Part shown: one piece after another, positions 6,111 to 8,470 of the stretch | How the letters are laid out: every line of letters begins with the position of its first letter | Numbering within the stretch: position 1 is the stretch's first letter | The notes under the pieces: generated by a model | What the model saw: the letters and a program-made list of their open reading frames with translations, nothing else | Databases searched by the model: none | Told to the model about the DNA's origin: nothing | DNA from: an uncultured Lysobacterales bacterium | Lineage (GTDB): Bacteria; Pseudomonadota; Gammaproteobacteria; Xanthomonadales; Xanthomonadaceae | NCBI GenBank assembly: GCA_946886865.1 | Contig: CAMPJI010000094.1 | Location: forward strand, 1-8,470 | DNA length: 8,470 bases | Direction: 5' to 3' | Made by a program: the position numbers and the translations under genes

Positions 6111-6126
6111 GCGAAAAAAAGTTCGC
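6111..6126. repeat. A-tract inverted repeat beside the ECF-type promoter
   Basis: GCGAA (6111-6115) and TTCGC (6122-6126) flank AAAAAG, making a 16-base element with seven consecutive A, unusual in this GC-rich DNA. It ends six bases before the candidate -35 element at 6133. It could act as an UP-like A-tract or an operator for either of the divergent DGPF genes. Confidence 0.35.
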
Positions 6127-6132
6127 AGCGCG

Positions 6133-6159
6133 TGTCGAATCCGCCCGCCCCCGACCGTC
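6133..6159 (+). promoter_or_regulatory. Candidate ECF42-type promoter
   Basis: TGTCGA (6133-6138) is separated by 17 bases from CGTC (6156-6159). I recall the target promoter of ECF42 sigma factors as TGTCGA in the -35 region with a CGA/CGTC-like -10 element. Transcription would start near 6166, leaving a leader of about 43 bases that contains two GGCGCC palindromes (6172-6177, 6184-6189) before the GAGGAG ribosome site. This is the only intergenic TGTCGA I found with such a partner. It heads the unit that ends with the sigma-factor gene, suggesting positive feedback. The link between element and factor is inferred. Confidence 0.55.
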
Positions 6160-6208
6160 GCTCCCGGTGAAGGCGCCGCCGCAGGCGCCACAGGCGAGGA
6201 GAACCCCG

Positions 6209-6631
6209 ATGCGCGTCATGGTGCTGGTCAAGGCGACCGAACAGTCCGAAGCCGGGCACATGCCCTCCACCGAGCTGCTGGAGGCGATGGGCCGTTACAA
6301 CGAGGAGCTGGTCAAGGCCGGCGTGATGCTGGCGGGCGAGGGCCTCCACCCCACCGTGCGCGGTGCGCGGGTGCGCTTCGACGGCGCCTCGCGCACCGTC
6401 GTCGACGGCCCGTTTGCCGAGACGAAGGAGCTCGTGGCCGGCTTCTGGCTGTGGCAGGTGCGCTCGATGGACGAGGCGATCGAGTGGGTGCGCCGCTGCC
6501 CCAACCCGCACGAGGGGCCGAGCGAGATCGAGATCCGCCCGGTGTTCGAGGCCGAGGATTTCGGCGAGGCGTTCACCCCCGATCAGCGCGAGCGCGAACA
6601 GCGCCTGCGCGACGCCACCGAAGCGCGCTGA
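6209..6631 (+). CDS. DGPF/YCII-family protein
   Basis: The 140-residue product is a YCII-related protein with MRVMVLVKAT at the N-terminus, GVMLAGEGLHPT in the middle, DGPFAETKE at residues 66-74 and EIEIRPVFEAEDFGE closing the fold, then a charged helical tail (residues 124-140). The MRVMVLVKAT.SEAG..P group is the one most often found directly beside ECF42 sigma factors. Its activity is unknown; a role in handling small reactive molecules has been guessed for the fold but is not shown. The start has a strong GAGGAG seven to nine bases upstream. It is the first gene of a four-gene plus-strand series with gaps of 65, 62 and 71 bases and no visible terminator. The candidate ECF promoter lies 50 bases upstream. 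Confidence 0.92.
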   Translation: MRVMVLVKATEQSEAGHMPSTELLEAMGRYNEELVKAGVMLAGEGLHPTVRGARVRFDGASRTVVDGPFAETKELVAGFWLWQVRSMDEAIEWVRRCPNPHEGPSEIEIRPVFEAEDFGEAFTPDQREREQRLRDATEAR

Positions 6632-6661
6632 CGTTCCGGGCCCCACGCCCCGGTAGCCAAC

Positions 6662-6689
6662 CCCTAGCCCCTAGACCCTAGTCCCTGGA
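6662..6689 (+). repeat. Heptamer tandem repeat CCCTAGN in a gene leader
   Basis: Four head-to-tail 7-base units fill the gap before the first VOC gene: CCCTAGC (6662), CCCTAGA (6669), CCCTAGT (6676) and the diverged CCCTGGA (6683). The last unit supplies the GGAG Shine-Dalgarno of the following gene. The stretch holds three in-register CTAG tetranucleotides, a sequence usually rare in proteobacterial genomes. It does not look like coding DNA. Confidence 0.85.
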
Positions 6690-6696
6690 GAAACCC

Positions 6697-7107
6697 ATGC
6701 AACTCGTTCCCTACATGATGTTCAACGGCCAGTGCCGCGAGGCGTTCGCCTTCTATGCCAAGGCCATCGGCGCCGACATCTCCTTCTGCATGACCTATGG
6801 CGAGTCGCCGATGTGCGACGAGATGCCGGCCGACAGCCGCGACTGGATCATGCACAGCCAGATCGAGGCACCGGGCCTCATGTTGATGGGCGCCGACGGC
6901 CCGCCCATGGAAACCCCGGCCGGTGCCGGAACGGTCAACAACCTGATGGTCGACACGGCCGAGGAGGCCGAGCGCGTGTTCGCGGCGCTGGCCGACGGCG
7001 GGCAGGTCCAACAACCGATCCAGGAGACGTTCTGGGCATTGCGCTGGGGAATGCTGGTGGACCGCTACGGCAAGCCGTGGATGGTCAACTGCTCGCGCCC
7101 CGAGTAA
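6697..7107 (+). CDS. VOC-superfamily protein, PhnB-like
   Basis: The 136-residue product is a PhnB-type member of the vicinal-oxygen-chelate superfamily: MQLVPYMMFNGQCREAFAFYAKAIGA, WIMHSQIEAPGLMLMGADGP, NNLMVDTAEEAERVFAALADGG and TFWALRWGMLVDRYGKPWMVNC follow the family end to end, including the fixed C-terminal DRYGKPWMVN. PhnB-like proteins are often misnamed 3-demethylubiquinone methyltransferases; their activity is mostly unknown and many lack a full metal site. His53 and Gln55 lie where the family keeps a polar pair. The start is set by GGAG provided by the last heptamer repeat, six bases before the ATG. Its place between the DGPF gene and the sigma gene, on the same strand, is a common arrangement for ECF42 loci. 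Confidence 0.92.
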   Translation: MQLVPYMMFNGQCREAFAFYAKAIGADISFCMTYGESPMCDEMPADSRDWIMHSQIEAPGLMLMGADGPPMETPAGAGTVNNLMVDTAEEAERVFAALADGGQVQQPIQETFWALRWGMLVDRYGKPWMVNCSRPE

Positions 7108-7133
7108 GGCCCGGATGCAGGTCCATCCAATCG

Positions 7134-7147
7134 CCATTCTCCATTCC
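7134..7147 (+). repeat. Two heptamer units CCATTCY before the second VOC gene
   Basis: CCATTCT (7134-7140) is followed directly by CCATTCC (7141-7147), with related but diverged CCATCCA and CTGTCCA flanking. It occupies the same place, relative to the next gene, as the CCCTAGN heptamers in the preceding gap. Two clean units alone are weak evidence. Confidence 0.45.
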
Positions 7148-7169
7148 CTGTCCAGCTGGAGCGCCCTTC

Positions 7170-7562
7170 ATGCAGATGTTCGTCAACCTCCCCGTCCGCG
7201 ACCTCGACCGCACGGTCGCTTTCTTCACCGCGCTGGGCTTCAGCTTCAACCCCAAGTTCACCGATGAGAACGCGACCTGCATGCTGGTCGGCGAGGACAG
7301 CTTCGTGATGCTGCTGGTGGAGCCGTTCTTCCGCCAGTTCACCGACAAGCAGCTGTGCGACACGGCCACGTCGATCGAGACCCTGGTGGCACTGGGTACC
7401 GACAGCCGCGAGGGGGTGGACGCGCTGCTCAAGGCGGCGTTGGACGCGGGCGCGCGCGAGCCGCGGCCGGCGCAGGACCACGGCTTCATGTACACGCGCA
7501 GTTTCGAGGACCTGGACGGCCACACGTGGGAGATCTTCCATATGGCCGGCGATCCGGCGTGA
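7170..7562 (+). CDS. VOC-superfamily (glyoxalase/bleomycin-resistance-like) protein
   Basis: The 130-residue product is a second VOC protein of another subfamily. It has MQMFVNLPVRDLDRTVAFFTALGF at the N-terminus, a middle segment MLLVEPFFRQF, and the C-terminal signature SFEDLDGHTWEIFHM, in which Glu121 is a likely metal ligand. The family includes glyoxalases, dioxygenases and antibiotic-binding proteins, and this particular group has no assigned substrate. GGAG about eight bases upstream of the ATG at 7170 sets the start. The gene lies 62 bases after the PhnB-like gene and 71 before the sigma gene, so it probably belongs to the same transcript. It shares little sequence with its VOC neighbour, arguing against a local duplication. 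Confidence 0.9.
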   Translation: MQMFVNLPVRDLDRTVAFFTALGFSFNPKFTDENATCMLVGEDSFVMLLVEPFFRQFTDKQLCDTATSIETLVALGTDSREGVDALLKAALDAGAREPRPAQDHGFMYTRSFEDLDGHTWEIFHMAGDPA

Positions 7563-7633
7563 GCGCGCCGGGCACGGTACGGCCATGCATGCGCGTTTGC
7601 CCCGGGGGGCGGTCGGTGGTGTGATCCGCGTCC

Positions 7634-8470
7634 ATGGACGCCGACCGCCCGCACGACCCTGCCCGCCAGGCCACGCACCGCACCATCGAGGCGGTGTGGC
7701 GCATCGAGTCATCCAAGCTGATCGCCCGGCTGGCGCGGATGCTGCGCGACGTCGGCCAGGCCGAGGACCTGGCGCAGGACGCACTGGTCGCGGCGCTGGA
7801 GCACTGGCCGCGCGACGGCGTGCCCGACAACCCCGGCGCGTGGCTGATGCAGACCGCCAAGCGCCGCGGCATCGACCGCATCCGCCACCGCGACCTGGTG
7901 GCCGACCGCCACGCGCAGTTCGGCGAGTCGCTGGAACCGGCGGCCATGCCGGCGCCTGACGATGCCGACCGGCTCGACGATGGCATCGGCGACGACCTGC
8001 TGCGGCTCGTGTTCACCGCCTGCCATCCGGTGCTGTCGACCGAAGCGCAGGTCGCGCTCACGCTGCGGATGCTGGGCGGGCTGACCACGGCCGAGATCGC
8101 GCGCGCCTTCCTGCAGCCCGAACCGACCGTCGCCCAGCGCATCGTGCGCGCCAAGAAGACGCTGGCCAGCAAGCAGGTCGGGTTCGAGGCGCCGCGGCGC
8201 GAGGACCTGGCCGATCGCCTGGCCGCCGTGCTCGGCGTGCTCTATCTGATCTTCAACGAGGGCTACGCGGCCACGACCGGCGAGGACTGGATGCGACCGG
8301 CGCTGTGCCAGGACGCGATGCGGCTGGGACGCGTGCTGGCCGGGTTGCTGCCCGGCGAGCCGGAGGTGCACGGCCTCGTGGCGCTGATGGAGATCCAGGC
8401 CTCGCGCATCCCGGCGCGCACGCAGCCCGACGGCACGCCGATCCTGCTGCTGGAGCAGAACCGCGCGCGC
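7634..8470 (+). CDS. ECF42-type RNA polymerase sigma factor, truncated by the window end
   Basis: The frame is open from ATG 7634 to the last base, giving 279 codons without a stop. Region sigma-2 covers about residues 18-86 (ESSKLIARLARMLRDVGQAEDLAQDALVAALEHWP, AWLMQTAKRRGIDRIRH). Sigma-4 covers about 120-178, with the helix-turn-helix LTTAEIARAFLQPEPTVAQRIVRAKKTL. After it comes the long C-terminal extension typical of ECF42 (DUF6596 region, then TPR-like helices): LAAVLGVLYLIFNEGYAATTG, DWMRPALCQDAMRLGRVLA, EVHGLVALMEIQASR. Full-length members are about 400-420 residues, so roughly a third is missing here. ECF42 factors have no classical anti-sigma factor; the extension is thought to control activity. 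An in-frame TGA at 7622 rules out a longer N-terminus. The ribosome site is weak, which may keep expression low. It should direct RNA polymerase to promoters such as the one at 6133. Confidence 0.93.
   Translation, partial: MDADRPHDPARQATHRTIEAVWRIESSKLIARLARMLRDVGQAEDLAQDALVAALEHWPRDGVPDNPGAWLMQTAKRRGIDRIRHRDLVADRHAQFGESLEPAAMPAPDDADRLDDGIGDDLLRLVFTACHPVLSTEAQVALTLRMLGGLTTAEIARAFLQPEPTVAQRIVRAKKTLASKQVGFEAPRREDLADRLAAVLGVLYLIFNEGYAATTGEDWMRPALCQDAMRLGRVLAGLLPGEPEVHGLVALMEIQASRIPARTQPDGTPILLLEQNRAR

Noticed and set aside
7599..7610. GCCCCGGGGGGC as a hairpin before the sigma gene
   Set aside because: The arms leave a two-base loop, too tight for a hairpin; it is likely a GC-rich chance palindrome.
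7486..8371. Minus-strand open frames over the sigma-factor gene
   Set aside because: The plus strand encodes a clear ECF42 sigma factor over the full interval, so these are shadows.

Overview
The window is very GC-rich and gene-dense. Its proteins (periplasmic L,D-transpeptidase, orphan TonB C-terminal protein, lysine/alanine-rich histone-like tail, DGPF/YCII proteins with an ECF sigma factor) suggest a chromosomal segment of a high-GC proteobacterium, most likely a Lysobacter/Luteimonas-like member of the Xanthomonadaceae. That placement is inferred from gene style and codon use. I see no rRNA, tRNA, CRISPR array, insertion sequence, integrase or phage gene.

Left part (1-3268): the 3' end of an unrecognised gene (1-222) faces a minus-strand secreted YkuD-type L,D-transpeptidase (380-1147), which has a likely intrinsic terminator downstream. 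A 358-base divergent region separates it from a small secreted TonB-domain protein (1506-1811), which ends at a textbook terminator. Next is a flavin-type PPOX-fold protein with a histone H1-like tail built on six KKAAT units (1962-2822). It converges on a small minus-strand lipoprotein (2894-3268).

Middle (3433-5669): an SDR oxidoreductase and an acidic DUF6630-like protein form a two-gene plus-strand unit. They converge on a minus-strand GAF protein whose C-terminal half looks like a GGDEF domain that has lost its signature (4704-5669).

Right part (5685-8470): an ECF42-type locus. A DGPF/YCII gene on the minus strand (5685-6062) lies just upstream of the GAF gene and probably shares its transcript. 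Divergently on the plus strand come a second DGPF/YCII gene, a PhnB-like VOC protein, a second VOC protein and an ECF42 sigma factor cut by the window end. A TGTCGA-N17-CGTC element precedes the plus-strand DGPF gene and fits the promoter motif I recall for ECF42 factors, so the sigma factor may drive its own operon. Heptamer tandem repeats occupy the leader of the first VOC gene and, more weakly, the second.

The most interesting points are the ECF42/DGPF/VOC locus with its candidate promoter and its possible link to the GAF/pseudo-GGDEF protein, the PPOX-histone-tail fusion, and the intergenic heptamer repeats.
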